Origin: Lishizhenia tianjinensis
GTDB lineage: Bacteria > Bacteroidota > Bacteroidia > Flavobacteriales_D > Crocinitomicaceae
Direction of reading: 5' to 3'
DNA: 64,000 nucleotides
NCBI GenBank assembly: GCA_943330745.2
Contig: CALQIX020000012.1
Location: forward strand, 1 to 64,000
The notes beneath the pieces were generated by a model. It had not been told where the DNA came from. It saw only the letters and a list, made by a program, of their open reading frames with translations, and searched no databases. Each line of letters opens with the position of its first letter. The first letter of the stretch is position 1. The position numbers and the translations under genes are program-made. Positions 8,924 to 20,100 of this stretch are shown one piece after another.

Positions 8924-10111
8924 ATGGCAAAAGAGAATTTTGATCGTTCCAAGCCGCACGTAAACATCGGAACAATTGGTCACGTTGACCACGGTAAAAC
9001 AACTTTAACAGCAGCAATCTCTAGCGTTTTAGCTAGTAAAGGTTTGGCGGCTGTTCGTGATTTCTCCTCAATTGATAACGCTCCTGAAGAGAAAGAACGT
9101 GGTATTACTATTAATACCTCACACATTGAGTATGCAACTGCTAATCGTCATTACGCTCACGTTGACTGTCCAGGTCACGCGGATTACGTAAAGAATATGG
9201 TTACCGGAGCTGCCCAAATGGATGGAGCTATTTTGGTGGTAGCTGCAACTGATGGTCCAATGCCTCAAACACGTGAGCACATTCTTTTAGGTCGCCAAGT
9301 TGGTGTTCCAAGAATGGTAGTTTTCATGAATAAAGTGGATATGGTTGATGATCCAGAATTATTGGAATTGGTTGAGATGGAAGTACGTGAATTACTTTCT
9401 TTCTATCAATATGACGGAGACAATGCTCCAGTTATTCAAGGTTCTGCACTTGGTGCACTTAATGGTGAAGAACAATGGGTGAAAACTATTGAAGAATTAA
9501 TGGATGCTGTCGATACTTATATTGAACTTCCTCCACGTGACATTGACAAACCATTTTTAATGCCGGTTGAGGATGTATTTACGATTACTGGTCGTGGTAC
9601 TGTAGCAACAGGAAGAATAGAAACAGGGATTATAAATTCAGGTGATCCAGTTGAAATCTTAGGTATGGGTGATGATAAATTAACATCAACTGTAACCGGA
9701 GTTGAAATGTTCCGCAAAATCCTAGATAGGGGTGAAGCTGGTGACAATGTTGGTCTTTTGTTAAGAGGTATTGAGAAAACTCAAATTAAACGTGGAATGG
9801 TTATCTGTAAAGCAGGTTCAACAACTCCTCATAATGAGTTTAAAGCAGAGATATATGTATTGAAAAAAGAAGAAGGTGGTCGCCACACTCCTTTCCACAA
9901 TAAATATCGTCCACAGTTTTATTTCAGAACAACTGACGTTACAGGAGAGATTTTGTTAACGGATGGTCGTGAGATGGTTATGCCAGGAGATAACGTTACT
10001 ATCAATGTTAAATTGATTGTTCCGATTGCAATGGATAAAGGTCTACGTTTTGCAATCCGTGAGGGTGGTAGAACTGTAGGTGCAGGTCAGGTTACTGAGA
10101 TTATTGCTTAA
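8924..10111 (+). CDS. tuf: Elongation factor Tu
   Basis: EF-Tu delivers aminoacyl-tRNA to the ribosomal A site with GTP hydrolysis. The 395-residue length is normal. GTPase motifs are intact: GHVDHGKT (G1, residues about 19-26), RGITI (G2), DCPGH (G3), NKVD (G4) and SAL (G5). Domains 2 and 3 follow, including [11 protein letters not shown] and the C-terminal [10 protein letters not shown]. The ATG follows an A-rich stretch (TTTTTAAAAAATGG) without a Shine-Dalgarno sequence. It is preceded by four tRNA genes and followed by a hairpin and tRNA-Trp. Confidence 0.99.
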   Translation: MAKENFDRSKPHVNIGTIGHVDHGKTTLTAAISSVLASKGLAAVRDFSSIDNAPEEKERGITINTSHIEYATANRHYAHVDCPGHADYVKNMVTGAAQMDGAILVVAATDGPMPQTREHILLGRQVGVPRMVVFMNKVDMVDDPELLELVEMEVRELLSFYQYDGDNAPVIQGSALGALNGEEQWVKTIEELMDAVDTYIELPPRDIDKPFLMPVEDVFTITGRGTVATGRIETGIINSGDPVEILGMGDDKLTSTVTGVEMFRKILDRGEAGDNVGLLLRGIEKTQIKRGMVICKAGSTTPHNEFKAEIYVLKKEEGGRHTPFHNKYRPQFYFRTTDVTGEILLTDGREMVMPGDNVTINVKLIVPIAMDKGLRFAIREGGRTVGAGQVTEIIA

Positions 10112-10136
10112 TTAAGTATCATATGAGCTAGATTAG

Positions 10137-10162
10137 GGGGGAGAATTTTACTCCCCCTTTTT
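10137..10162 (+). terminator. Terminator-like hairpin after tuf
   Basis: Stem GGGGGAG (10137-10143) pairs with CTCCCCC (10151-10157) around loop AATTTTA, followed by TTTTT. It sits between tuf and tRNA-Trp. No strong new promoter is visible before tRNA-Trp, so it may be a partial terminator that lowers transcription of the downstream secE-rpoC genes relative to tuf. Confidence 0.75.
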
Positions 10163-10169
10163 AAACCAA

Positions 10170-10242
10170 ACGGGTGTAGCTCAGCTGGTAGAGTAGTGGT
10201 CTCCAAAACCATTGGCCGTGGGTTCGAATCCTACCACCCGTG
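10170..10242 (+). tRNA. tRNA-Trp (anticodon CCA)
   Basis: Acceptor ACGGGTG pairs with CACCCGT, discriminator G. Anticodon stem GTGGT/ACCAT encloses loop CTCCAAA. The T-arm contains GGTTCGAATCC. CCA is not encoded. tRNA-Trp between tuf and secE is the common bacterial order. Confidence 0.96.
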
Positions 10243-10269
10243 CTAATTGAATTAACGAATTGAATTGTG

Positions 10270-10488
10270 ATGAAAATTAAAGAATATATTGTTGAAACTT
10301 ATAACGAAATGATGCATAACGTGTCATGGCCAACATGGAAAGAGTTACAAAGTAACACGATAGTTGTTGTGGTGGCTTCTGTTCTTTTTTCTGTTTCAAT
10401 TTTCGTAATGGATTTTGTATTTGGTATTACGGGGGATTCTGGTTCAACTTGGAGAGGATTAGTGGGGATGATTTATAATATGTTTTAA
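10270..10488 (+). CDS. secE: Preprotein translocase subunit SecE
   Basis: SecE clamps SecY in the inner-membrane protein-conducting channel. The product is 72 residues, the short single-span form. The amphipathic helix carries the hallmark VSWPTWKEL at about residues 18-26, followed by one membrane segment (IVVVVASVLFSVSIFVMDFV). ATG at 10270 is preferred over an overlapping in-frame GTG at 10267 because family members start MKIKEYI or similar. It lies between tRNA-Trp and nusG, 11 bp before nusG. Confidence 0.96.
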   Translation: MKIKEYIVETYNEMMHNVSWPTWKELQSNTIVVVVASVLFSVSIFVMDFVFGITGDSGSTWRGLVGMIYNMF

Positions 10489-10499
10489 TTTCTCATTTA

Positions 10500-11051
10500 A
10501 TGGAAGAAATAAAAAAACGTTGGTATGTAGTTCGCTCTGTGAGTGGAAAAGAGAAAAAGGTAAAAGAATACCTTGAATTAGAAATCAGTCGACATAATTT
10601 GAACGACTATGTTTCTCAGGTGCTTATTCCAACGGAAAAGGTATTTCAAATTCGTAATGGAAAGAAAATTTCAAAAGAAAGAGCTTACTTACCAGGATAT
10701 GTTCTAATTGAAGCTGCTCTCGTTGGTGAAGTTGCGCATGTCATAAAAAATATCACGAATGTTATTGGTTTTTTAGGTGCGGAAAAAGGCGGAAGCCCCG
10801 TTCCTATGAGGCTTTCTGAGGTAAACCGTATTTTGGGTAAAGTAGACGAACTATCTGAAAACGAAGAGGAAATGAAAATTCCTTTCACAATAGGTGAATC
10901 CGTTAAAGTTATCGATGGGCCATTTAATAACTTCAGTGGTGTGATCGACGAAATTAATGAAGATAAGAAAAAATTAAAAGTTATGGTTAAGATTTTTGGT
11001 AGGAAAAACCTACTTGAACTTAGCTATATGCAAGTTGAAAAAGAAGTTTAA
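10500..11051 (+). CDS. nusG: Transcription termination/antitermination protein NusG
   Basis: NusG binds the RNA polymerase clamp and couples transcription to Rho or ribosomes. The 183-residue protein has the N-terminal NGN domain (KKRWYVVRSVSGKEKKVKEYLE near the start, LPGYVLIEA at about 64-72). The C-terminal KOW domain includes FTIGESVKVIDGPFNNFSG and ends in MVKIFGRKNLLELSY. It sits between secE and rplK as in most bacteria. Confidence 0.98.
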   Translation: MEEIKKRWYVVRSVSGKEKKVKEYLELEISRHNLNDYVSQVLIPTEKVFQIRNGKKISKERAYLPGYVLIEAALVGEVAHVIKNITNVIGFLGAEKGGSPVPMRLSEVNRILGKVDELSENEEEMKIPFTIGESVKVIDGPFNNFSGVIDEINEDKKKLKVMVKIFGRKNLLELSYMQVEKEV

Positions 11052-11130
11052 TTTGTATTAACCGTAGGAGTGAAAAGTCGATTAAAGCTTCCCGATCAGA
11101 TTCACGTTTGACTACATAAATTATAGTAAA

Positions 11131-11577
11131 ATGGCAAAAGAAGTCGCAGCGCTAATTAAGCTGCAAATTAAAGGAGGAGCTGCCAATCCTTCACCACCGA
11201 TTGGACCTGCATTGGGTGCTAAAGGGGTGAATATCATGGAGTTTTGCAAACAATTTAATGCAAGAACTCAAGATAAGCAAGGAAAGGTTGTTCCCGTAGT
11301 TATCACAGTTTATGGTGACAAATCCTTCGATTTTATTTTAAAAACGCCTCCCGCAGCTGTGCAGATTGTGGAGCATACTAAAATAAAAAAGGGTTCTGCT
11401 GAACCTAATCGTGTTAAGGTTGGTTCAATTTCATGGGATCAAGTTCGTGCAATTGCCGAAGATAAACTTCCGGATTTGAACTGCTTTACAGTTGATTCAG
11501 CCATGAAAATGGTTGCTGGTACAGCTAGAAGTATGGGTGTTACTGTTAAAGGGGGTGAAGCTCCAAAATCTAAATAA
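11131..11577 (+). CDS. rplK: 50S ribosomal protein L11
   Basis: L11 binds 23S rRNA at the GTPase-associated centre. The 148-residue sequence has the N-terminal [20 protein letters not shown] and central [10 protein letters not shown] of the family. The C-terminal rRNA-binding part ends [12 protein letters not shown]. The 79-bp gap from nusG to rplK can form a weak hairpin (GTGAA near 11071 with TTCAC near 11101). L1 autoregulates rplK-rplA in other bacteria, so a translational control site here is possible but not demonstrated. Confidence 0.98.
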   Translation: MAKEVAALIKLQIKGGAANPSPPIGPALGAKGVNIMEFCKQFNARTQDKQGKVVPVVITVYGDKSFDFILKTPPAAVQIVEHTKIKKGSAEPNRVKVGSISWDQVRAIAEDKLPDLNCFTVDSAMKMVAGTARSMGVTVKGGEAPKSK

Positions 11578-11585
11578 GACAAGTT

Positions 11586-12281
11586 ATGAAAAGGATTCCA
11601 AAAAAACGCAAAGAGGTTTTGGCGAAATACGATTTCTCTAAAACTTATTCCTTAAGTGATGCTTGTAATTTGATTAAGGAAGTTTCTACCACTCGATTTG
11701 ATGCTTCAGTTGATATTGCAGTTCGTTTAGGAGTTGATCCTAGAAAAGCAAATCAAATGGTTCGTGGAACAGTTGCCTTGCCTCATGGTACTGGTAAAGA
11801 CGTTCGTGTTTTAGTGTTGTGTACACCAGACAAGGAGTCAGAAGCAAAAGCATCAGGTGCTGATCACGTTGGTTTAGATGATTATATCGAAAAAATCAAA
11901 GGTGGTTGGACAGATATCGATGTTATAATTACTATGCCATCTGTTATGGGTAAGGTTGGTGCACTTGGTCGAATTCTCGGACCACGTGGTTTAATGCCAA
12001 ATCCAAAAACAGGAACGGTTACTATGGACATCGGAAAAGCGGTTCAAGAAGTTAAAGCAGGTAAAATTGATTTTCGTGTGGATAAATACGGTATTGTACA
12101 TGCTGGAATAGGTAAAACTAGTTTCGGTGGTGATCAAATACGTGAAAACGCAAGTGAAATTATTCAAACTTTAATCAAAATGAAACCATCTGCTGCAAAA
12201 GGTACTTATATTAAAAGTATTTACTTGTCTGCAACAATGAGTCCAGGTATTCTAATTGATTCAAAATCTGTCACTGCTTAA
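11586..12281 (+). CDS. rplA: 50S ribosomal protein L1
   Basis: L1 forms the mobile L1 stalk that helps release deacylated tRNA and often represses its own operon. The 231-residue product contains the family signature around residues 120-145 ([19 protein letters not shown], then GTVT). [15 protein letters not shown] is at about 47-61. It starts 8 bp after rplK, so translational coupling is likely. Confidence 0.98.
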   Translation: MKRIPKKRKEVLAKYDFSKTYSLSDACNLIKEVSTTRFDASVDIAVRLGVDPRKANQMVRGTVALPHGTGKDVRVLVLCTPDKESEAKASGADHVGLDDYIEKIKGGWTDIDVIITMPSVMGKVGALGRILGPRGLMPNPKTGTVTMDIGKAVQEVKAGKIDFRVDKYGIVHAGIGKTSFGGDQIRENASEIIQTLIKMKPSAAKGTYIKSIYLSATMSPGILIDSKSVTA

Positions 12282-12293
12282 AATTAAATTAAA

Positions 12294-12812
12294 ATGACAA
12301 GAGAAGAAAAATCAAATTACATAGATGAGTTAGCAGCTGAAATTAAAGCAGCTAGTGTATTCTATATTGCAGATACTGCAGAATTGACAGTTGACACAAT
12401 TAATGCTATACGTAGAAGATGTTTCCAAACCAACATTCGCTTGAGAGTTGTAAAGAATGCTCTTTTAGAAAAAGCAATGGATCGAGTTGAGGGTAAAGAT
12501 TTTGGTGACTTGAAAGAAACATTGAAAGGTGGTACATCTATCATGTTTAGTGAAGTAGGAAATGCCCCAGCAAAATTAATTCAAGAATTTCGAAAAAAAG
12601 GTACTAAACCTGTTTTAAAAGGAGCTTATATTGATGAGGCTATCTTTATCGGTGACGATCAGTTGGCAACATTGGAGTCATTGAAAAGCAGAGAGGAACT
12701 TGTTGGAGATATCATTGGATTGTTACAAAGTCCTGTCAAAAATGTTATTTCTGGCCTTAAAGGTTCTGGTGCCAAAATCGCTGGAATTCTTAAAACTTTA
12801 GAAGAAAAATAA
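12294..12812 (+). CDS. rplJ: 50S ribosomal protein L10
   Basis: L10 anchors the L12 dimers to the ribosomal stalk. The 172-residue length is normal. N-terminal rRNA-binding part: VKNALLEKAM at about residues 53-62 and LKGGTSIMFS at about 80-89. The C-terminal helix that binds L12 includes VGDIIGLLQSPVKNVI. ATG follows AAATTAAA, typical of A-rich Bacteroidota start contexts. It lies 12 bp after rplA and 32 bp before rplL. Confidence 0.98.
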   Translation: MTREEKSNYIDELAAEIKAASVFYIADTAELTVDTINAIRRRCFQTNIRLRVVKNALLEKAMDRVEGKDFGDLKETLKGGTSIMFSEVGNAPAKLIQEFRKKGTKPVLKGAYIDEAIFIGDDQLATLESLKSREELVGDIIGLLQSPVKNVISGLKGSGAKIAGILKTLEEK

Positions 12813-12844
12813 TTAGTGTAAAACGTTTTTAAAATCAAATCAAA

Positions 12845-13222
12845 ATGGCTGATGTAAAGCAAATAGCGGAAACGCTTGTAAATTTAACGGTAAAGGAAGT
12901 GAATGAATTAGCTGCTGTCCTTAAAGATGAGTATGGAATTGAGCCAGCTGCTGCTGCTCCAGTAATGATGGCAGGTGCTGCTGCAGGTGCTGGTGAAGAG
13001 GCTGTTGAAAAAACTGAATTCGACGTTATCCTTAAGGCATCTGGACCTAATAAACTTGCTGTAGTTAAATTAGTAAAAGAATTAACTGGAAACGGTTTGA
13101 AAGAGTCCAAAGATTTAGTTGATAGCGCTCCTACAGCTTTGAAAGAAGGAGTTTCTAAAGACGAAGCAGAAGGACTTAAAAAGTCTCTTGAGGAGGCTGG
13201 TGCTGAAGTTGAAGTTAAATAA
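12845..13222 (+). CDS. rplL: 50S ribosomal protein L7/L12
   Basis: L7/L12 recruits translational GTPases to the ribosome. The 125-residue protein has the N-terminal dimerisation helix ([20 protein letters not shown]), an Ala/Gly-rich hinge at about residues 37-55 and the C-terminal domain with [22 protein letters not shown] and [11 protein letters not shown] hairpin with some terminator character follows before rpoB. Confidence 0.98.
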   Translation: MADVKQIAETLVNLTVKEVNELAAVLKDEYGIEPAAAAPVMMAGAAAGAGEEAVEKTEFDVILKASGPNKLAVVKLVKELTGNGLKESKDLVDSAPTALKEGVSKDEAEGLKKSLEEAGAEVEVK

Positions 13223-13245
13223 TTTCATTAAATACAATCAGGTCA

Positions 13246-13275
13246 GGCGTCCCGATTTCGGGATGCCTTGTTCTG
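13246..13275 (+). terminator. Hairpin between rplL and rpoB
   Basis: Stem GGCGTCCCG (13246-13254) pairs with CGGGATGCC (13259-13267) around loop ATTT, with one G-T pair, followed by TTGTTCTG. The U-tract is interrupted, so this is more likely an attenuator or RNA-processing site than a full terminator. Such an element between rplL and rpoB is common and sets the ribosomal protein to polymerase ratio. Confidence 0.6.
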
Positions 13276-13333
13276 TTTCAAAAGTCACCTTTTTTAGCGT
13301 ATCTTGTTTTTTATAAATTAAAACTGTTGAACC

Positions 13334-16300
13334 TTGGCAACACAAAAAAATACAACTGAAAGGATCAGTTTTGCATCAAGTAAAAATCAGTTTGAATATC
13401 CTGATTTTTTAGAAATTCAATTGAAATCTTTTCAAGAGTTTTTTCAATTAGAAACTACTCCAGAAAATAGAGAGAGTGAAGGCTTATTTAAAGTTTTTGC
13501 CGAAAATTTTCCAATTACGGATACTAGAAATCAATTTGTACTTGAGTTCTTGGATTATTTTATCGATCCACCTCGTTACACAATTGCTGAATGTATCGAA
13601 AGAGGTCTTACATATAGTGTTCCTTTAAAAGCAAAATTAAAGTTATATTGTACAGATCCTGAACATGAAGATTTTGAAACTATCGTACAAGATGTTTATC
13701 TTGGTACAATTCCATATATGACCCCTAAAGGTTCATTTGTTATTAATGGCGCGGAACGAGTTATTGTTTCACAATTACATCGTTCACCTGGTGTTTTCTT
13801 TGGTCAAAGCCGTCACGCAAATGGAACGAAATTATATTCTGCAAGAATAATTCCTTTCAAAGGTTCTTGGATAGAATTCGCAACAGATATAAACGGTGTA
13901 ATGTATGCGTACATTGATCGTAAAAAGAAATTACCTGTAACCACGTTGCTAAGAGCAATTGGTTATGAGGCGGATAAAGATATTCTTGAGATATTTGGTT
14001 TGGCTGATGAAGTCAAAGTGAATAAAGCAAATGCAAAAAAACTTATTGATCGTCGATTGGCTGCTAGGGTATTAAAAACTTGGATCGAGGATTTTGTTGA
14101 TGAAGATACTGGTGAAGTTGTTTCAATCGAACGTAATGAAGTTTTATTGGATCGAGAAACAATCTTGAAAGAAGAGCATATTGAAGCTATTATGGATTCA
14201 GGTGCTAAGGCCGTTATTCTTCACAAAGAAGATGGTGCTAATATTGATTTTACGATCATTTACAATACCTTGCAAAAAGATACTTCAAATAGCGAAAAAG
14301 AGGCTATTGAACATATTTATAGACAATTGCGTAACGCCGAACCACCTGATTATGAAACGGCAAAAAATGTATTTGAGAAATTATTTTTCTCGGACACACG
14401 TTATGATTTAGGAGAGGTTGGTCGTTTTAGAATGAATAAAAAACTTAAGACAGACCAATCTGAAGAATCTCGAGTTTTAACGAAAAAAGATATTATATCA
14501 ATTATTCAATATTTAATTGAACTAATTAATTCTAAGGCGGATGTAGATGATATTGATCACCTTTCTAATCGTCGTGTTAGAACTGTAGGAGAACAATTGT
14601 ATGCTCAATTTGGAGTTGGTTTAGCTCGAATGGCTAGAACTATTCGTGAACGTATGAATGTTCGTGATAATGAGGTTTTTACTCCTATTGACTTGATAAA
14701 TGCGAAAACACTTTCTTCCGTAATCAACTCTTTCTTTGGTACAAACCAGTTGTCTCAGTTTATGGACCAGACAAATCCTTTGTCAGAGGTAACTCACAAA
14801 AGAAGGTTATCTGCCCTTGGACCAGGCGGTTTATCGAGAGAACGTGCTGGTTTTGAGGTAAGAGATGTGCACTATACGCATTATGGACGTCTTTGTACTA
14901 TTGAAACACCAGAAGGTCCGAATATTGGTTTGATTTCATCCCTTTGTGTTTTTGCTAAGGTAAATAAACTTGGATTCATTGAAACTCCTTACCGTGAAGT
15001 TGATAATGGTAAAGTACAAATGGCAAAACAGCCAATTTATCTTGCTGCTGAGGAAGAAGATGAAAAAATGATTGCTCAAGCTAACGTTCAAATGGATGAC
15101 AAAGGTTCATTATTGAGTGATTTAGTGAAGGCTCGTTTTGAAGGCGATTTTCCGTTGGTTGAACCGAAGAAAATTAATCTGATTGATGTTGGAGCAAATC
15201 AAATTGCATCCATTGCAGCTTCTTCTATTCCTTTCTTGGAACATGATGATGCGAATAGGGCATTGATGGGATCTAACATGCAGCGTCAAGCAGTACCATT
15301 GTTAAGACCAAATTCTCCAATTGTGGGAACAGGAATTGAACGATTAGTAGCGAGAGATTCACGTGTTTTAATTAATGCTGAAGGTACTGGTGTTGTTGAG
15401 TATGTTGATGCAAATCAAATTACGATTAGATATGATTGGACGGATGCTGATAAATTAGTGAGTTTTGAAAGTGAGGTTATTACTTACAACCTTATTAAAT
15501 TCATGAAAACCAATCAAAGTACTTGTATCAATTTGAAACCTATTGTTTCGAAAGGAGATCGAGTTTCTAAAGGTCAAGTTTTATGTGAAGGATATGCAAC
15601 ACAACAAGGTGAATTAGCATTAGGGCAAAACCTGAAAGTGGCATTTATGCCATGGAAAGGATATAATTTTGAAGATGCGATTGTTATCTCTGAAAGAGTT
15701 GTTCGTGATGATATTTTTACCTCAATACATATTGATGAATACTCGTTAGAAGTGCGTGACACAAAACGTGGAATGGAGGAGTTAACTTCTGATATTCCAA
15801 ATGTTAGTGAAGAAGCAACAAAAGATTTAGATGAAAATGGTCTGATAAGAATTGGTGCAGAAATTAAAGAAGGAGATATTCTAATTGGAAAAATCACTCC
15901 AAAAGGTGAAACAGATCCATCTCCCGAGGAAAAATTATTGCGTGCGATTTTTGGAGATAAAGCAGGTGATGTAAAAGATGCATCATTGAAAGCCGGTCCT
16001 TCATTACGTGGTGTTGTTATCAATAAAAAATTGTTCTCAAGAGCAATTAAAGATAGAAAAACAAAATCTCAAGATAAACCAGCTTTAGATCAGTTAGAAT
16101 CTGAATATCAAGTTGAATTAGCTAAATTGAAAGACCAATTAGTTGATAAATTAATACTTATTCTTGGTGAACACAAAACCTCTGGAGTATTCAATAACTA
16201 TAAAGAGGAAATAATTAAAAAAGGAACTAAATTCAATCAAAAGAATTTGCTTTCAATTGATTATACGATTGTGAATCCGTTAAATTGGACAGCAGAACAA

Positions 16301-17146
16301 GATGTAAACCAATTGGTTATTCGTTTATTACACAATTTTAATATCAAGGCAAACGATTTATTAGGTATATACAAACGCAAGAAATTTCATATTTCAGTTG
16401 GTGATGAACTTCCTGCAGGTATTGTTAAATTAGCCAAGGTATACGTTGCTAAGAAACGTAAATTGAAAGTTGGAGATAAAATGGCTGGCCGTCACGGTAA
16501 TAAAGGTATTGTTGCCAATATTGTACGCCAAGAAGATATGCCATTTTTGGAAGATGGAACACCAGTAGATATTGTATTAAATCCACTAGGGGTACCATCT
16601 CGTATGAACCTTGGACAAATTTATGAAACTGTGTTAGGTTGGGCTGGAGAAAAGCTGGGTGTCAAATTTGCTACTCCAATTTTTGATGGCGCAACACCAC
16701 AAGAAATCAACGAATTAACTGATAAAGCTGGAGTTCCTAGATCTGGAAAAACATATTTATTTGATGGTGGAACTGGTGAAAAATTCCATCAGCCTGCAAC
16801 TGTAGGTATTATCTATATGTTGAAATTATCCCACATGGTAGATGACAAAATGCATGCTCGATCTATCGGACCATATTCCCTAATTACACAACAACCTCTT
16901 GGTGGTAAAGCACAATTCGGTGGACAAAGGTTTGGAGAGATGGAGGTATGGGCGATCGAAGCGTATGGTGCATCTAATATCCTTCAAGAGATACTAACTG
17001 TGAAATCGGATGACGTTGTAGGTAGAGCGAAAGCCTATGAAGCAATTGTTAAAGGTGATAACATTCCTGAACCAGGTATTCCTGAGTCATTTAATGTATT
17101 ACTACATGAGTTACGCGGTTTGTGTTTAAACATTTCGTTAGATTAA
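13334..17146 (+). CDS. rpoB: RNA polymerase subunit beta
   Basis: RpoB forms half of the polymerase active-site cleft. The 1270-residue length fits Bacteroidota. The start is a TTG at 13334 reading [15 protein letters not shown]; the following [19 protein letters not shown] is the expected N-terminus, and no better start is nearby. The rifampicin pocket is at about residues 475-520 ([19 protein letters not shown] and [15 protein letters not shown]) with a sensitive-type sequence at the main resistance positions. Further on, [19 protein letters not shown] has Tyr and Thr where E. coli has Pro. [14 protein letters not shown] and the C-terminal [13 protein letters not shown] are conserved. Confidence 0.99.
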   Translation: MATQKNTTERISFASSKNQFEYPDFLEIQLKSFQEFFQLETTPENRESEGLFKVFAENFPITDTRNQFVLEFLDYFIDPPRYTIAECIERGLTYSVPLKAKLKLYCTDPEHEDFETIVQDVYLGTIPYMTPKGSFVINGAERVIVSQLHRSPGVFFGQSRHANGTKLYSARIIPFKGSWIEFATDINGVMYAYIDRKKKLPVTTLLRAIGYEADKDILEIFGLADEVKVNKANAKKLIDRRLAARVLKTWIEDFVDEDTGEVVSIERNEVLLDRETILKEEHIEAIMDSGAKAVILHKEDGANIDFTIIYNTLQKDTSNSEKEAIEHIYRQLRNAEPPDYETAKNVFEKLFFSDTRYDLGEVGRFRMNKKLKTDQSEESRVLTKKDIISIIQYLIELINSKADVDDIDHLSNRRVRTVGEQLYAQFGVGLARMARTIRERMNVRDNEVFTPIDLINAKTLSSVINSFFGTNQLSQFMDQTNPLSEVTHKRRLSALGPGGLSRERAGFEVRDVHYTHYGRLCTIETPEGPNIGLISSLCVFAKVNKLGFIETPYREVDNGKVQMAKQPIYLAAEEEDEKMIAQANVQMDDKGSLLSDLVKARFEGDFPLVEPKKINLIDVGANQIASIAASSIPFLEHDDANRALMGSNMQRQAVPLLRPNSPIVGTGIERLVARDSRVLINAEGTGVVEYVDANQITIRYDWTDADKLVSFESEVITYNLIKFMKTNQSTCINLKPIVSKGDRVSKGQVLCEGYATQQGELALGQNLKVAFMPWKGYNFEDAIVISERVVRDDIFTSIHIDEYSLEVRDTKRGMEELTSDIPNVSEEATKDLDENGLIRIGAEIKEGDILIGKITPKGETDPSPEEKLLRAIFGDKAGDVKDASLKAGPSLRGVVINKKLFSRAIKDRKTKSQDKPALDQLESEYQVELAKLKDQLVDKLILILGEHKTSGVFNNYKEEIIKKGTKFNQKNLLSIDYTIVNPLNWTAEQDVNQLVIRLLHNFNIKANDLLGIYKRKKFHISVGDELPAGIVKLAKVYVAKKRKLKVGDKMAGRHGNKGIVANIVRQEDMPFLEDGTPVDIVLNPLGVPSRMNLGQIYETVLGWAGEKLGVKFATPIFDGATPQEINELTDKAGVPRSGKTYLFDGGTGEKFHQPATVGIIYMLKLSHMVDDKMHARSIGPYSLITQQPLGGKAQFGGQRFGEMEVWAIEAYGASNILQEILTVKSDDVVGRAKAYEAIVKGDNIPEPGIPESFNVLLHELRGLCLNISLD

Positions 17147-17172
17147 TTAAGTCTTAACTAAATAAAGTAAAA

Positions 17173-20100
17173 ATGACTTTTAGAAAAGAAACACCAAAAA
17201 AACAAAGTAGTTTTAATAAAATAACTATTTCACTAGCATCTCCAGAACTTATTCTTGAGCAATCTAGTGGAGAAGTATTGAAACCGGAAACAATTAATTA
17301 TAGAACATATAAACCGGAAAGAGATGGTTTATTTTGTGAACGTATTTTTGGACCTGTTAAAGACTACGAATGCCATTGTGGGAAATACAAAAGAATTCGC
17401 TATAAAGGAATTGTTTGCGACCGTTGCGGAGTTGAAGTGACTGAAAAGAAAGTTCGTCGCGAACGTATGGGACACATTTCATTAGTAGTTCCTGTTGCGC
17501 ATATTTGGTACTTTAGATCTTTGCCAAATAAAATCGGTTACATGTTGGGCTTACCAACAAAAAAATTAGATCAAATTATCTACTACGAGAGATATGTTGT
17601 TATTCAAGCTGGTTTAGCAAACACATTGGAAGGTATTCATTTAAAGGAAACAGATTTTTTAACTGAAGAAGAATATTTGGATATTTTAGATGCTCTTCCG
17701 AAAGAAAATCAGTACTTGGAAGATCATGATCCCAATAAGTTTATAGCTAAAATGGGAGCTGAGGCCTTGCATGATTTATTGAGAAATCTTGATTTAGAAC
17801 AATTATCGTATGACCTCCGATATCAAGCAAATCATGAAACTTCTGTTCAACGTAAAAATGAAGCGTTAAAGCGACTTCAGGTTGTTGAGTCAATGCGTGA
17901 TTCTCAAAAACGTATTGATAACAAACCAGAATGGATGATTGTGAAGGTAGTTCCGGTTATTCCCCCTGAATTACGTCCTTTGGTTCCATTAGACGGAGGA
18001 AGGTTCGCAACGTCAGATTTGAATGATTTATATAGAAGGGTAATTATTCGGAATAATCGTTTAAAAAGATTAATCGAAATAAAAGCTCCTGAGGTTATTT
18101 TGCGCAATGAAAAAAGAATGTTACAGGAATCTGTAGACTCTTTGTTCGATAACTCAAGAAAAGCCAGTGCCGTAAAAACTGAATCAAATCGGGCTTTAAA
18201 ATCTTTGTCTGATTCATTGAAAGGTAAACAAGGACGTTTTCGTCAAAATTTACTTGGAAAACGTGTTGATTATTCTGCTCGTTCAGTTATTGTTGTTGGA
18301 CCAGATTTGAAATTACATGAGTGTGGTTTGCCGAAAGATATGGCTGCGGAACTTTATAAACCATTTGTAATTCGTAAGATGATCGAACGTGGTATTGTAA
18401 AAACGGTAAAGTCAGCAAAGAAAATTGTTGATAGAAAAGAGCCTATTGTGTGGGATATATTGGAGAATATTTTGAAAGGTCATCCAGTTCTTTTAAATAG
18501 AGCACCTACATTACACCGTTTGGGTATTCAAGCATTTCAACCAAAATTGATTGAAGGTAAGGCCATTCGTTTGCATCCACTAGTTACAACTGCCTTCAAT
18601 GCAGATTTTGATGGGGATCAAATGGCGGTTCATTTACCGTTGGGTAATGCTGCTATTTTGGAAGCTCAAATGTTGATGTTGGCTTCTCATAATATATTGA
18701 ATCCTGCTAATGGAGCCCCGATAGCCGTACCTTCTCAGGATATGGTTTTGGGATTATATTACATAACTAAAGGAAAGAAAAGTACGGCTGAGGTCATTGT
18801 TAAAGGTGAGGGAAGCACTTTTTATTCTCCAGAAGAAGTTATTATTGCTTACAATGAGAATAAATTGGATTTGCATGCTCATATAAAAGTTAAATCTTAT
18901 GATTTGAATGAAAATAATGAACCTGCCTTAATGCTTATTGAAACTACTTGTGGTAGAGTAATGTTTAATGAAAAGGTTCCAAGAGAAGTAGGATTTATAA
19001 ACGATGTATTGACGAAAAAAGCGTTAAGAGATATCATTGGAAATGTTTTAAAAATATCTGGAACTTCTCGCACTGCTCAATTCTTAGATGATATCAAAGG
19101 ACTGGGATATGAAATGGCTTTCAGAGGTGGTCTTTCCTTTAATTTGGATGATGTAATTATCCCTAAAGAAAAAGACGAATTAGTTCTTAAGGCAGATACT
19201 GATGTGAAAGAGGTAATGATGAATTACAATATGGGTCTTATTACCAATAATGAACGTTATAATCAAATTATTGATATCTGGACACATACCAATGCCAAAT
19301 TGACTCAAACGTTGATGGATCAGTTGAAAAGTGATCGTCAAGGATTCAATTCTATCTATATGATGTTTGATTCTGGTGCAAGGGGTTCTAAAGAACAAAT
19401 TCGTCAGTTATCAGGTATGAGGGGATTGATGGCTAAACCTCAAAAGTCTGGTGCAAGTGCTCAGGAAATTATCGAGAATCCTATCTTATCAAATTTTAAA
19501 GAAGGATTGTCTATTTTGGAATATTTTATTTCAACTCACGGTGCACGTAAAGGTCTTGCAGATACCGCTCTCAAAACGGCTGATGCTGGATACTTAACTC
19601 GACGTTTAGTTGATGTTGCGCAAGATGTTGTTATAAATTCAAATGATTGTGGAACTTTAAGAGGTATTGTTGCAACTGCATTGAAGAAAAATGATGAAGT
19701 TGTTGAGCCATTGTATGATAGAATTTTAGGTAGAACTTCTGTTCATGATGTTTATCTACCAGAATCGGAGCAATTAATAATTGCTTCTGGAGAATTGATA
19801 TCTGAAGAGGTAGCTTTAGCTATTGAAACAGCTGGAATTGAAGAAGTTGAGATTCGTTCTGTTTTGACTTGTGAGATGCGTAAAGGTGTTTGTTCAAAAT
19901 GTTACGGACGTAATTTATCGAATCATCGTTTAGCTCAATTGGGTGATGCCGTTGGTGTAATTGCAGCACAGTCAATTGGTGAACCAGGGACACAGTTAAC
20001 ATTGCGTACATTCCACGTAGGGGGTACAGCATCCAATGTGGCAGATATTTCAGACATCAAGGCAAAAGCTAATGGTAAATTAGAAATTGATGAACTTAGA

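Noticed and set aside
15574-16023. 149-codon minus-strand ORF inside rpoB
   Set aside because: It is antisense to highly conserved rpoB sequence, with Ser/Thr/Phe-rich composition typical of a shadow frame.
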